Assembly: GCA_002392265.1 (NCBI GenBank) | Contig: DGGP01000042.1 | Span: forward strand, 1 to 5,142 | DNA length: 5,142 nt | Reading direction: 5' to 3' | Origin: Firmicutes bacterium UBA3871 | GTDB lineage: Bacteria; Bacillota; Clostridia; Peptostreptococcales; Anaerovoracaceae | Part shown: positions 5,092-5,142 of the stretch, in pieces | How the letters are laid out: the number at the start of each line of letters is the position of its first letter | How positions within the stretch are numbered: position 1 is the first letter of the stretch | Program-made: the position numbers and the translations under genes | Notes under the pieces: model-generated | Told to the model about the DNA's origin: nothing | Seen by the model: the letters and a program-made list of their open reading frames with translations, nothing else | The model's database searches: none

Positions 5092-5142
5092 CCAATCTGG
5101 GGACAGGCACCAAATTCGCCAAAATTCCAATTTGGTGCCTGT
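5055..5142 (+). repeat. REP-like two-hairpin repeat, copy C (cut by window end)
   Basis: Same orientation and spacing as copy A, with four differences by eye over 88 aligned bases. Hairpin 1 is perfect here. Hairpin 2 shows at least 14 paired bases, ACAGGCACCAAATT (5103-5116) with AATTTGGTGCCTGT (5129-5142), and runs off the window. Where copies A and C differ, C keeps better pairing (CACC rather than CACT, TTTGG rather than CTGG), so it is nearer the intact form. Confidence 0.88.

Overview
The window looks like chromosome of a low-GC Gram-positive anaerobe, most likely a host-associated member of the Clostridia (Eubacteriales). The support is indirect: strong AGGAGG-type ribosome binding sites, a bacterial class II lysyl-tRNA synthetase, a membrane-tethered Ser/Thr kinase next to a small XRE-like protein, and a DUF5067-type lipoprotein and a bacterial PH-domain protein, all typical of Firmicutes. 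No species can be named from the sequence alone.

Layout. (1) 2-1054: the 3' two-thirds of lysS on the + strand, closed by an intrinsic terminator at about 1095-1122. (2) 1124-1886: a gene-free stretch of about 760 bases. It holds a two-hairpin REP-like repeat (copy A), a GC-rich block folding as a long imperfect palindrome (1251-1510), three inverted pairs built on ATGCACTA (1563-1770), and a degenerate second REP copy (B). (3) 1938-3026, minus strand: a Ser/Thr protein kinase with C-terminal membrane helices and its own terminator at 1894-1921. It is divergent from (4) 3117-3572, a small XRE-like helix-turn-helix protein on the + strand, also with its own terminator. (5) 3687-4600: a two-gene operon with a 1-base overlap, encoding a four-helix membrane protein and a DUF5067-like lipoprotein. 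(6) 4691-5038: a bacterial PH-domain protein whose start is ambiguous. A short reading frame with a much better ribosome binding site (4662-4730) overlaps it in another frame. (7) 5055 to the window end: REP copy C, whose first hairpin (11 perfect base pairs plus six T) probably ends the PH gene's transcript.

How it may work together. The kinase and its divergent partner resemble a signalling pair, and the next three genes encode envelope-associated or PH-fold proteins. A functional link between the two groups is inference from proximity only. The most unusual material is non-coding: three same-orientation copies of the repeat within 5 kb, two of which carry terminator-like hairpins, and the composite palindromic element between copies A and B, which may be one dispersed non-autonomous element. 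No CRISPR array, tRNA, rRNA, transposase or known defence system was seen.
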